64,000 nucleotides of DNA from a virus, in IMG/VR virus record IMGVR_UViG_3300009082_000017, positions 96,043 through 160,042 of that record, one strand, 5' to 3'. A program made the translations under genes and the position numbers. Positions 17,273 to 26,062 of the stretch are shown piece after piece (within the stretch, counting starts at the first letter, position 1; each line of letters opens with the position of its first letter). The notes below the pieces were generated by a model. The model was not told where the DNA came from and did not search any database. It saw only the letters and a program-made list of their open reading frames with translations.

Positions 17273-18126
17273 TGTTGAGTATTGATTTAACCGGTAACTG
17301 CGGAGACCAAATCCTACGCTACTGTATTTGCAGAAGTGTAGCTGAAAAAAACAATTATAGGTATGGGATAAATTCAATTACTAGTAATGATTATTATAAT
17401 GGAAAAGGACAATTATATTTTTTTAAGGGTATTGATTATGGTGAACCTAACAATACACCCTTTAGTCAATTGCCCCCAAACACAGACAATGTTTGGGAAG
17501 AAAAAAGAGAGTTTTATCAAGGATATAATTTTCATCCTTTCCAACCAGATATTTTTGATGTTACACCTAATACTAAATTGATAGTTTATTGTGGACAAGA
17601 TGCATTCTATCTGGATAAAGAAAAAGTTTCGAAATGGTTAGAGATTAAAGATGAATATGCGGAAGAATCTAAAAGGTTATTAGAAGGATCAGAAATTGAA
17701 TTAAATGAAAATACTTGTGTGATTAATTGTCGTGGTGGAGAATATAAATCAGTTCCATCTTTATTTTTAACACATAATTATTGGGACAAAGCAATTGCTT
17801 TTATGAAACAAAAAAATCCTAACTTTAAATTTATTGTTGTTACGGAAGATCCAGAATTTTATAAAACATTTTTTGATGTACCTGTTTATCATTTTAATAT
17901 TCATACTGATTACTATATTCTTAATAATGCAAAAAATATTATCGCTTCAAATTCTGGGTTTGGAATATTTCCGATTTGGACTAATAAAAATAATCCATAT
18001 GTTATCGCCCCTTATTTATGGGCGAATCATAACTACGGTGAGAATGAGGAGTGGGCAAATTCGAATATGAGAAGTTGGGATTGTTTTAATTTTATGGATA
18101 GGGATGGAGAGTTGTATGACAAATGA
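17272..18126 (+). CDS. glycosyltransferase, fucosyltransferase-like
   Basis: 284 aa. The N-terminus LTGNCGDQILRYCI, the central NCRGGEYKSVPS (compare HxRRGDY), VVTEDPEFY and ASNSGFGIFPIWT follow the motif order of GT11-type alpha-1,2-fucosyltransferases. The exact sugar is uncertain. Confidence 0.6.
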   Translation: MLSIDLTGNCGDQILRYCICRSVAEKNNYRYGINSITSNDYYNGKGQLYFFKGIDYGEPNNTPFSQLPPNTDNVWEEKREFYQGYNFHPFQPDIFDVTPNTKLIVYCGQDAFYLDKEKVSKWLEIKDEYAEESKRLLEGSEIELNENTCVINCRGGEYKSVPSLFLTHNYWDKAIAFMKQKNPNFKFIVVTEDPEFYKTFFDVPVYHFNIHTDYYILNNAKNIIASNSGFGIFPIWTNKNNPYVIAPYLWANHNYGENEEWANSNMRSWDCFNFMDRDGELYDK

Positions 18127-18144
18127 GTTGCATAAGGGCGGAGT

Positions 18145-18864
18145 ATGTTTATTTATAAAACGACAAACTTAGTTAATGGTAAAATTTATATAGGGCAATC
18201 TCAGCACGACATTAGTTTTGATTATTTAGGTTCTGGAGTATTGTTTACAAAAGCTATAAAAAAATATGGAAAGAAAAATTTTAAAAGAGAAATTTTAGAA
18301 GACGGTATTGTTGATATAAAAACATTAAATGATAGAGAAATTTATTGGATAGAATATTTTCATGCGACGGATATAAATATAGGATATAATATTTCTATAG
18401 GAGGATTCGGTACAATAGATCCTACTGGAAGAGTTGCAAAAAGAATATCTGAAGGAAGAAAAGGGGTTAGGTTATCTGAAGAGTCTAAAAAAATATTATC
18501 AGATGCACATCTTGGAATAAGACAAACAGAAGAAAGTAAAGTGAAAATATCAAAAACATGCAAAGAGAATATAGAAAAATTTGGTCATCCTCAAGCGGGG
18601 ATACCTAAACCTGAAGAATTAAAAGAAATTATGCGGAGAAATTCTCAAGGCAAAATTCGTGGAGGGGCATCCAAATATATAGGTGTTCAAAAAGGAAGAA
18701 GAAAAAAGTGGAAATCCCAAATAGTTTATAAGAAAAAGATTTATTATTTGGGAGAATTTGACGATGAAAAAGATGCGGCAAGAGCATATAATAATAAAGC
18801 ATTAGAGCTTTATGGGACAACCGCTAGATTAAATATTATAGAAGAGGATGAGAATAATGAATAA
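18145..18864 (+). CDS. GIY-YIG homing endonuclease with NUMOD3 and AP2 domains
   Basis: 239 aa. N-terminal FIYKTTN...KIYIGQS is the GIY-YIG core; SEESKKILSDAHLG and TEESKVKIS are NUMOD3 DNA-binding repeats; the C-terminal SKYIGVQKG...YYLGEFDDEKDAARAYN is an AP2-type DNA-binding domain. It is inserted between glycan genes without breaking them, as expected for a free-standing mobile endonuclease gene. Confidence 0.9.
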   Translation: MFIYKTTNLVNGKIYIGQSQHDISFDYLGSGVLFTKAIKKYGKKNFKREILEDGIVDIKTLNDREIYWIEYFHATDINIGYNISIGGFGTIDPTGRVAKRISEGRKGVRLSEESKKILSDAHLGIRQTEESKVKISKTCKENIEKFGHPQAGIPKPEELKEIMRRNSQGKIRGGASKYIGVQKGRRKKWKSQIVYKKKIYYLGEFDDEKDAARAYNNKALELYGTTARLNIIEEDENNE

Positions 18865-19594
18865 TTTTAAAATTTATTTTAGAATTTCTAGCAAGGGCAA
18901 TCCACTTGGACGCACAGAACTTTCTGGTACTGAATTAGATGGAATTACTAGACAAGATTGTTTTAATAATTTATTAAGAGTTTTTGGTACAGAGAATTTA
19001 ATAGTGATTGCAGATAATGCTGACGATGATGTAATATCATTTTTACAATCTAAAGGAATAAAAAATATTGATAGAACATATTTTGGGAATACTCTTAGTT
19101 TTAGATATATTTTAGATCGAGCAGTTAGTGAATTAGATGAGGATGGCATTGTTTACTTTTTAGAAGATGACTATGCTCACAATTATAATGCCGAAACAAT
19201 AATTAGGGAAGGGCTAGAAATTGGGGATTATGTATCCTTATATGACAGCATGGACAAATACAAAGATACTGATAAAGGAGGATATAATCCCTTTATTCAT
19301 AATGGAGGGGAAGATACGAGAGTGATGATTACAGATACTTGTCATTGGAAAATTACAAATGCTACGACTATGAGTTTTGCTTCAAAAATAAAAACGTTGC
19401 GAGAAGATTATGGTGTAATTACAAAATATTGTCCTAATGGCGCACAGCATCCCATGGATTTTTTGATGTTTAGAGAATTGGTTACGCAAAAAAACAGAAA
19501 ATTAATCAATCCTATCCCTGGATATTCTGCACATATTGGGCTTGAAATGTCACCTTTTGTTCCATGGATTAAATTATTAAAAGGAGAATTATGA
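18857..19594 (+). CDS. glycosyltransferase-like protein, GT-A type
   Basis: About 245 aa. VYFLEDDYAHN gives a DxD-like metal motif in a GT-A context; CHWKITNATTMSF follows. ATG 18857 has GAGG nine bases upstream, and ATG 18848 is also possible. The family is not certain. Confidence 0.6.
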   Translation: MNNFKIYFRISSKGNPLGRTELSGTELDGITRQDCFNNLLRVFGTENLIVIADNADDDVISFLQSKGIKNIDRTYFGNTLSFRYILDRAVSELDEDGIVYFLEDDYAHNYNAETIIREGLEIGDYVSLYDSMDKYKDTDKGGYNPFIHNGGEDTRVMITDTCHWKITNATTMSFASKIKTLREDYGVITKYCPNGAQHPMDFLMFRELVTQKNRKLINPIPGYSAHIGLEMSPFVPWIKLLKGEL

Positions 19595-20214
19595 GTAAAG
19601 ATATTGCTATTGAAGTACTTAAATATTTAGATTTTAATGATGGGGTGTACTTTGACGCAGGCGCGCAAAATGGCGAATTTCAGTCGAACACAGTCATTTT
19701 AGAAAGAGCAAAAAATTGGACAGGTATACTTGTGGAACCATCTCCAAAAGCATATAGTGATTGCTTGAAAAATAGAAGCCAAGAAAAAAATATTATTATT
19801 CATGGAGCATTAGTTTCTGCCGATTATGGTAAACCTACTATTATGGGGGATTTCTTTGGTCATCCTATGAATAGTATTGGTGGTAAAAGATTAAATAATG
19901 CAGGTAATTCTGTTATTGAAGTTCCCGCTTATACTATGAATGAAGTTTTGGAAAAATATAACGTTGATAAAATTGATTTTCTAAGTTTGGATATCGAAGG
20001 GCTAGAATACTGGGTATTGAAAGATTTAAACTTTGATAAATGGGCACCAAAATGGGCATTGATTGAATGGAACGAAGGGGAAGATGAATTATTTCCATTT
20101 ATGAAAAGTAAAGGATATGACTGTGTTGGAAATATTTCTGATTTTAATTTAGTGGACGACCCTCAATGGCCTCAAACACACCAAGACTGGCTCTTCAAAT
20201 TAAAGGATAAATAA
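19591..20214 (+). CDS. FkbM-family methyltransferase
   Basis: 207 aa. YFDAGAQNGEFQSN (SAM site), ILVEPSPKAY, PAYTMNEVL and DFLSLDIEGLEYWVL are hallmarks of FkbM methyltransferases, which usually O-methylate sugars. It fits the surrounding glycan island. Confidence 0.88.
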   Translation: MSKDIAIEVLKYLDFNDGVYFDAGAQNGEFQSNTVILERAKNWTGILVEPSPKAYSDCLKNRSQEKNIIIHGALVSADYGKPTIMGDFFGHPMNSIGGKRLNNAGNSVIEVPAYTMNEVLEKYNVDKIDFLSLDIEGLEYWVLKDLNFDKWAPKWALIEWNEGEDELFPFMKSKGYDCVGNISDFNLVDDPQWPQTHQDWLFKLKDK

Positions 20215-20218
20215 TATT

Positions 20219-21037
20219 ATGTCAAAAGTCTATGACGTTCAAACAGTCTTTAATGAAATTGATACATGGATGCTCCGTTTCGAGGTCTTGAATGATTCAG
20301 TAGATTATTTTGTAGTTAACGAGGCACCGTTAACTTTTAGTGGCAAACCTAAACCTTTATATTTCTGGGAGAATCGTGATAAGTTTGCAAAATTTTCAAA
20401 CAAAATTATCTACAATGTTTTTGACGAAGAAAAACAAGGTTGGGATCAATGGGATAGGGATAGAGAACATAAAAATGGAGCGATGAAAGCTCTTGAAGGT
20501 GTCGCCAATGATGAAGATATAATTTTCTATTCCGATGCTGACGAAATCTGGAACCCTTCCAATATCAATTTTGATAATTTTAAAGATGACACTTTATATA
20601 TTCTATACCAATCGGTATATTATTACTATCTAAATTGCCTTTGGGAAAATACTGTAGACCCAACTGCCATTTGGAGAGGGAGCCGTTATAGCTCCTATGG
20701 TTTATTAAAAAATCATTCTTTTGATGCTTTTAGAGCATACGATGGGTATTTCTTCCAGAATCAATTATTTAAAAAAGAATATATTAATAAAGGTGGTTGG
20801 CACTTTTCATTCTTAGGAGGCGCTGAGAATATTAAATATAAAATAGATTCTTACGGCCATCAAGAACTTAATGTACCTGTTATTAATGATAATGTTCAAA
20901 ATAATATTGATGCTTTACGAGATCCATTTTTCAGACCAAATTTCAGAATTAGTCCCATTGATATAACTTTAGAGACTCATCCTAAATATTTAGTTGATCA
21001 TTTAAATGAATATAGTAAATATATTTATAAAAGTTAA
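20219..21037 (+). CDS. glycosyltransferase family 17-like
   Basis: 272 aa. The N-terminus FNEIDTWMLRFEVLNDSVDYFVV with TFSGKPKPLYF, and then FYSDADEIWNP, match GT17-type beta-N-acetylglucosaminyltransferase relatives found in bacteria and viruses. The donor sugar is unproven. Confidence 0.78.
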   Translation: MSKVYDVQTVFNEIDTWMLRFEVLNDSVDYFVVNEAPLTFSGKPKPLYFWENRDKFAKFSNKIIYNVFDEEKQGWDQWDRDREHKNGAMKALEGVANDEDIIFYSDADEIWNPSNINFDNFKDDTLYILYQSVYYYYLNCLWENTVDPTAIWRGSRYSSYGLLKNHSFDAFRAYDGYFFQNQLFKKEYINKGGWHFSFLGGAENIKYKIDSYGHQELNVPVINDNVQNNIDALRDPFFRPNFRISPIDITLETHPKYLVDHLNEYSKYIYKS

Positions 21038-21050
21038 TTTGTTTTAACCC

Positions 21051-21079
21051 TTGACAGATTTTAGTTTATGTGTTATAGT
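21051..21079 (+). promoter_or_regulatory. internal promoter in the glycan island
   Basis: TTGACA 21051-21056, 17 bases, TATAGT 21074-21079 preceded by TGT. GTTTTAACCC directly upstream is identical to the sequence before the promoter at 25610. Confidence 0.75.
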
Positions 21080-21109
21080 AATAGAAATATATTGGGTTAG
21101 GAGGATAAG

Positions 21110-21745
21110 GTGAAATTAGACCAAATTTTTGAATTAGGATATTTAATCAATTTAAAAGAAAGAGTTGATCGTTGGGAATTATGCGATCATGAGTTCTATA
21201 AAATCAATTATTATCCACAACGATTTGAAGCAATTAAAAATGAAGTAGGTAGAGTTGGATGCTTTCTTAGTCATTTAGAAATATTAAAAAAAGCACAAAG
21301 AGAAAATAAAAATGTTTTAATAATGGAGGATGATGTAGAGTTTGATGAAGATTGCAGACAAGTATTGGAAGCGTCTCTAGACGAACTTTGTGATTTAAAT
21401 TTTGATATGGCTTATTTCGGTGGGAATATTCTCCGTCCATTTTTCCAAGTCACAAAACATTGGGCAAGATTAAGCCATTGCCAATCAACCCATTGTTATA
21501 GTATTCATCGAAATTTTTTATCAACAATTATAAATTTTCTTGAAAATAATTCTACTCAAAAAACAGGATTGGCAATTGATCAATTATATGCAGACTATCT
21601 TATTCCTAATTGTAAAGCTTATATTATTATGCCCATAATCGCAAGACAACGTTCGGATTTTTCAACTATTGAAAATAGAGAAGTAACTTATGATTTGCCG
21701 GTTAAAAGATATTGGCATTATTTGGTGAAAAATGAAAAAGTGTAA
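21110..21745 (+). CDS. glycosyltransferase family 25
   Basis: 211 aa, GTG start after AGGAGG. YLINLKERVDRWE, GRVGCFLSHLEILKKA and VLIMEDDVEFD are GT25 motifs, as in LPS and collagen galactosyltransferases. It is the first gene after its own promoter. Confidence 0.87.
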   Translation: MKLDQIFELGYLINLKERVDRWELCDHEFYKINYYPQRFEAIKNEVGRVGCFLSHLEILKKAQRENKNVLIMEDDVEFDEDCRQVLEASLDELCDLNFDMAYFGGNILRPFFQVTKHWARLSHCQSTHCYSIHRNFLSTIINFLENNSTQKTGLAIDQLYADYLIPNCKAYIIMPIIARQRSDFSTIENREVTYDLPVKRYWHYLVKNEKV

Positions 21746-22577
21746 AACAATTATATTCTCTCGCAATCGTCCTCTTCAATTAACCTTATGCCTTAAAACA
21801 TTATTAAATCATTGTACGGACATTTTACAACAATCAAACATTACAGTTTTATACAGAAATGATGAGGAATATCGGCAGTCTTTTGACAATTTAATGTTGG
21901 AATTTCCCCAAATATCGTTCAAAAAGGAGGAAAATTTCAAAAAAGACCTGCTTTCTTTGCTACCACATGAAAGCAACATTTCATGGGGTAAAAATGAAGG
22001 TTTTGTCACTTTTGTTGTCGATGATCAGATTTTCACCGAAGATTTTTCAATGAAAGAAGTTATTTCAACACTTGTTGAAAATCAGGATTGTATAGGGTTT
22101 AGTTTACGTCTTGGCAAAAATTGTGTACGATGTTTCCCTTATGATTGTGAGCAAGCAATTCCAAAGACAGAAAAAGTTTCAAAGAATGTTGTAAAATATA
22201 ATTGGCAAGAAGCAGAGTATGACTTCAATTATTGTTTAGAGTTATCTGCAAGCGTTTACAGGGTAAACGACCTTATAGAGATGTTTGAGATTTGCGATTA
22301 TGACTCACCCAACCACCTCGAATCAATTATGAGTTCGTGTTTTTATAAGGACAAACCAAACCTTTTAATGTTTGAAAAATCGGCATCCTTCAGTTATCCG
22401 ATGAATAAGGTTCAAACATCACACCCAAATAGGAGTGGAGATTTCAATCCTGACACTCTTAGATTAATTTATGAAAAGGGTGGAAGATTTGAAAATAAGC
22501 AATTTGATGGTTATATTAGTAATGGAGCACATGAGATTCCAGAAAGTATAAATTTGGTGGACACATATGGCAAATGA
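21732..22577 (+). CDS. glycosyltransferase-like protein carrying an internal dyad repeat
   Basis: 281 aa. TIIFSRNRPLQLTLCLKTLL and FVVDDQIF are consistent with a GT-A fold. A complete copy of the intergenic dyad (21966-21985) lies inside the frame and encodes HESNIS. It overlaps both neighbours. Confidence 0.6.
   Translation: MKKCKTIIFSRNRPLQLTLCLKTLLNHCTDILQQSNITVLYRNDEEYRQSFDNLMLEFPQISFKKEENFKKDLLSLLPHESNISWGKNEGFVTFVVDDQIFTEDFSMKEVISTLVENQDCIGFSLRLGKNCVRCFPYDCEQAIPKTEKVSKNVVKYNWQEAEYDFNYCLELSASVYRVNDLIEMFEICDYDSPNHLESIMSSCFYKDKPNLLMFEKSASFSYPMNKVQTSHPNRSGDFNPDTLRLIYEKGGRFENKQFDGYISNGAHEIPESINLVDTYGK
21966..21985. repeat. dyad repeat inside a glycosyltransferase gene
   Basis: CATGAAA-gcaaca-TTTCATG, a perfect member of the family but in frame in the gene at 21732 and far from any gene junction. 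Confidence 0.8.
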
Positions 22578-23349
22578 TCTAGTAAGTATCTTAACCCCCA
22601 CATACAACCGTCCAGACTGGTTAGTATTAACATTGAAATCATTAATTGCACAAACCTATACTAATTGGGAATGTATCGTGGTAAATGATGCTGGTATGGA
22701 TGTTGGTAATATTATAAAAAATCTTGACGATAATAGAATAAAATATTATACAAACCCCGTTAATTTGGATTTGTCGGGTACGCGCAATGTGGCAACAGAA
22801 AAAGCAACTGGTGATTGGTTTATTATGCTTGACGATGATGATCAACTTTTTCCAGAAGCCATTGAATTTAGATTATGGAGAGCACATAAATTAAATGCAG
22901 AAATAGTTTATTCTAGGGTTTTGCAATGTTATTACGAAAAACGAGATAATGGTTATCAATATATTGGAGAAAAGCTTTATTGGGACAGCATTTATGACCC
23001 AGATTTGATACTTTTGCAAAATGTTAGCCCTTGCAATGGAATAATGTATTCTAGGAAAGCGCAAGAAGTAGGAGGATTGTTTGATACCGAATTAAAAGCA
23101 GGAGAAGATTGGTCGCATTCAATTGCTATGTCAAGACATTATCCGTTTTATGAAACTAAAATTATTGACTGTAGTTGTAGTTTTCGGACAGACAATAACC
23201 AAATGACCGGTAGCCGCAATTTTGCAATAGATCAAGCAAAGATTTATAAAAGATGGCGTTCGACAGCAAAGAACTTATCTTGGGTAGTTGAGAATCAAAA
23301 CAAATCATTATTAGCACGAGGGATTAATCCTTCTGACTTTGGACTATAG
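22567..23349 (+). CDS. glycosyltransferase family 2
   Basis: 260 aa. VSILTPTYNRPDWL, VVNDAGMD, LSGTRNVA and FIMLDDDDQLFPE are classic GT2 motifs. The C-terminal acceptor region is unassigned. Confidence 0.9.
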   Translation: MANDLVSILTPTYNRPDWLVLTLKSLIAQTYTNWECIVVNDAGMDVGNIIKNLDDNRIKYYTNPVNLDLSGTRNVATEKATGDWFIMLDDDDQLFPEAIEFRLWRAHKLNAEIVYSRVLQCYYEKRDNGYQYIGEKLYWDSIYDPDLILLQNVSPCNGIMYSRKAQEVGGLFDTELKAGEDWSHSIAMSRHYPFYETKIIDCSCSFRTDNNQMTGSRNFAIDQAKIYKRWRSTAKNLSWVVENQNKSLLARGINPSDFGL

Positions 23350-23360
23350 GAGAGAATAAA

Positions 23361-24473
23361 TTGACCCGTTTCGCAATGTTTTATTCAGACGACATTGGCT
23401 CGTTGAATTGCAGCCTTTATAATATTATTTATCCAGCAAAATATATTAATGAAAAATATCCAGGAATTCATTCTGCTGACACTTTTAATATTAATCAATT
23501 AAATCAATGGACTCCAGAAGTTGTAGAGTCAATTGAAAAAGCAGATTTAGTATTGATTGAAAGAAATTTATTTGGCGATGCACTCATTCGAGAGATGCAA
23601 CTTTTTTTACAAAATAAACCTGTCGCATTAATATGGGATGATTCTTATGAAAATATTTGCGAGGAGAACGCTAGTTTTTCGTTCTGGCACGATAGTCTTG
23701 TTCAACGTCAAAATGAAAAAGGAGTATTAGAAAATATAAAAATATTTCCGCATAATATTACACAACTTCGTAAAGCAGCTAGATTGGCAAAAGCATATAT
23801 TGGGCCATCTAGATTACTTGCAGAAGATTGGAGTAAATATACTGATTCTTATCGCATTTATAATTATTTAGATTTGGAACGTTATCCTGAAGATTCTAAA
23901 CCATTGTTGCCTTTCAATGGAATTACTATTGGTTGGTGTGGATCTCTTTCTCATGTATCATCTTTTACTGAAAGTGGAATTATTCCTGCTTTAACTTATA
24001 TCGGTAGAAAATATGACAATGTTAGAATTATGACAGGTGGAGACAAAAGGATTTATGATAAAATTAATCTTCCGAATACAAGAAAAATATTTTCATCATA
24101 TGTTCCAGATGAACAATGGGCATCGTTACAAAAAAGTGTAGATATTGGTATTGCCCCACTTACGTCATCTTTTGATCGTCGCAGATCACATATCAAAGTA
24201 TTAGAATATATGCTTTTGAAAATTCCATGGATCGCCAGTAATTTTGAAACATATGAGGAATTGGGTGAATATGGGCATCTTATTGAAAATGGGGTTGACA
24301 ATTGGAAGAAGGCTATGAGTGATGCAATTGAAAATATTGATAAGTATCGTGAGTTAGCGAATGGTAAAGCTTATGAGTTTGCCAAAGAACAAACCTATGA
24401 AAAGAATATTGATAAATTGATCGCTGTGTACCAACAGATTATAAGTTCTCCTGATAGAGATGACCCACAATGA
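23361..24473 (+). CDS. glycosyltransferase group 1 (GT4-like, GT-B fold)
   Basis: 370 aa, TTG start. TIGWCGSLSH opens the nucleotide-sugar half; HIKVLEYMLLKIPWIAS is the GT4 E-x7-E-type region. It overlaps the next gene by four bases. Confidence 0.8.
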   Translation: MTRFAMFYSDDIGSLNCSLYNIIYPAKYINEKYPGIHSADTFNINQLNQWTPEVVESIEKADLVLIERNLFGDALIREMQLFLQNKPVALIWDDSYENICEENASFSFWHDSLVQRQNEKGVLENIKIFPHNITQLRKAARLAKAYIGPSRLLAEDWSKYTDSYRIYNYLDLERYPEDSKPLLPFNGITIGWCGSLSHVSSFTESGIIPALTYIGRKYDNVRIMTGGDKRIYDKINLPNTRKIFSSYVPDEQWASLQKSVDIGIAPLTSSFDRRRSHIKVLEYMLLKIPWIASNFETYEELGEYGHLIENGVDNWKKAMSDAIENIDKYRELANGKAYEFAKEQTYEKNIDKLIAVYQQIISSPDRDDPQ

Positions 24474-25366
24474 TTGAAAGAATATCTGCAATTTATTCCA
24501 TAAGAAATATTATTACAAATATGAGATATATTGGTGCATCTACAGATATTAAGAAAAGATGGGATAAGCATAAAAGATATTTAAAGCACAACAAACATTG
24601 GAATTTTTTATTTCAAGAAGAATATAATATTTATGGTGAAAACGCATACGAATATACAATTGTTCAATTGCTACCGTCAGACAAAGAATTACTAAAATTT
24701 ATGGAAACATATTGGATTGTGTATTACGATTCTTTTGTTGATTGTGGGAAAGGATATAATTTGACATATGGTTCTCCAAATTTTTGCCCATCAAATACTA
24801 CGAGGGAGAGAAATAGAGAAGCCCAAAAGGGAAAAACAATGTCCGAAGAAACAAAAAAGAAAATATCTGATTTCATGTCCAGCGAAGACAATCCACATTT
24901 AGGAGCAAAAAGAAGTGAAGAAACAAAAAAGAAAATGTCAGATGCCGGAAAAGTAAAAATATTTACAGAAGAACATAAAAAGCATTTATCAGAATCTTTA
25001 TCTGGTGAAAATCATCCGTGGTTTAATAAACATTTACCAGAAGATACAAAAGAGAAAATTGCAGAGGCTCAAAGAGGAGAGAAAAGCCCTAGGTTTAATT
25101 GGCAATACACAGAAGAGGAATTGGACTTAATTTCTAGAGGAAGACAGGGAATAAAAAATAGCGGAGAACATACGAGTACTTATGTTGGAGTTTCTTTTTC
25201 AGATGCAACATGTGAATGGAGATCTTCTATCACTTTTAGAAAACAGGTTTATAATTTAGGCTTTTTTAATGATGAAATAAATGCAGCTAAAGCTTATGAT
25301 AAAAAAGCTATTGAATTATATGGCGAGAATGCTAAAACAAATTTCCCAAAGGAAAATTATAAATGA
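24470..25366 (+). CDS. GIY-YIG homing endonuclease with NUMOD3 and AP2 domains
   Basis: 298 aa. AIYSIRN...MRYIGASTDIKKRW is the GIY-YIG core; several SEETKKKIS-type NUMOD3 repeats follow; the C-terminus (TYVGVSFSDATCEW, YNLGFFNDEINAAKAYD) is an AP2 domain. It has the same architecture as the gene at 18145, and the two probably share ancestry. Confidence 0.9.
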   Translation: MIERISAIYSIRNIITNMRYIGASTDIKKRWDKHKRYLKHNKHWNFLFQEEYNIYGENAYEYTIVQLLPSDKELLKFMETYWIVYYDSFVDCGKGYNLTYGSPNFCPSNTTRERNREAQKGKTMSEETKKKISDFMSSEDNPHLGAKRSEETKKKMSDAGKVKIFTEEHKKHLSESLSGENHPWFNKHLPEDTKEKIAEAQRGEKSPRFNWQYTEEELDLISRGRQGIKNSGEHTSTYVGVSFSDATCEWRSSITFRKQVYNLGFFNDEINAAKAYDKKAIELYGENAKTNFPKENYK

Positions 25367-25581
25367 ACATCCCCGAAACCCTAACCTATCTCAACACAGA
25401 AATACAACTCAAAAAAGCGAGCCTCAAAAACTCGCTTTTTATTCTATCTATGGTTATTGAAGATACAAACGTTGGAAGTATAGAAGATGTTATTATAAAT
25501 TATTATAATAGTCAAGGAATATCGTGTAAGGTAAAACGATGTAATTTGACAGGTGAATTTGAGATTAGTATTTGGTGGTAA
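25363..25581 (+). CDS. hypothetical protein, 72 aa, frame contains a terminator
   Basis: The start overlaps the previous stop (ATGA). The C-terminal half (SIEDVIINYYNSQGISCKVKR) looks like a real protein. The codons for about residues 17-26 also form a strong terminator hairpin (25412-25440). Either expression is low and needs read-through, or the true protein starts later. No family recognised. Confidence 0.4.
   Translation: MNIPETLTYLNTEIQLKKASLKNSLFILSMVIEDTNVGSIEDVIINYYNSQGISCKVKRCNLTGEFEISIWW
25412..25440 (+). terminator. Rho-independent terminator closing the glycan island
   Basis: AAAAAGCGAG (25412-25421) and CTCGCTTTTT (25431-25440) form a perfect 10-bp stem with a nine-base loop, ending in a T-run and preceded by an A-run. 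It could act in both directions. A new promoter follows at 25610. Confidence 0.85.
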
Positions 25582-25609
25582 TTTAATGTAACGAGTTTTG
25601 TTTTAACCC

Positions 25610-25638
25610 TTGACAAGATTTATATTTAATGATAAACT
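25610..25638 (+). promoter_or_regulatory. sigma70-type promoter, extended -10
   Basis: TTGACA 25610-25615, 17 bases, TAAACT 25633-25638 with TGA before it; preceded by GTTTTAACCC. Confidence 0.75.
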
Positions 25639-25672
25639 TCTTGCACAAATAAGAAAAAAGGAGAATAAAAAA

Positions 25673-26020
25673 ATGACTAGATCAACTCAATACATCGGAC
25701 TAAACAATCTTGCTAGAACCTATATCAAAAACGCTCTTTCTGTCGAAAAATATGAAATGACAGAAGGAATGTTTGACGAAAAAATTATGGGGTGTATTTA
25801 TCATATGCCAGTTCCAGAAGGGCTAAATAAAGAATATATCTTTAAGGAAGTTGTTCAGTTTACTGCGTGGTCTTCTGGCCAGATGATCTTTACTCATTTG
25901 CAAGGTACTCTTATAAAAGAAATTGGTCAAGTCTGCGATATGGGTGAATATTTTTCATGGATGAAAGTCCCTGATAATGATGTGGAATATGATCCTGATT
26001 TGGGTGTTTATAGTTTATAA
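25673..26020 (+). CDS. hypothetical protein, 115 aa
   Basis: The ATG follows AAAGGAGAATAAAAAA. A longer frame starting at 25610 would use the promoter itself as coding sequence and is rejected. No motif recognised. Confidence 0.65.
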   Translation: MTRSTQYIGLNNLARTYIKNALSVEKYEMTEGMFDEKIMGCIYHMPVPEGLNKEYIFKEVVQFTAWSSGQMIFTHLQGTLIKEIGQVCDMGEYFSWMKVPDNDVEYDPDLGVYSL

Positions 26021-26062
26021 GTTATTTAAGAATATTTGAATTTCAAAAGGAAGGAGGAATAC

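Noticed and set aside
25610-25672. Longer start of the gene at 25673
   Set aside because: The extension is made of promoter sequence; ATG 25673 has AAAGGAG upstream.
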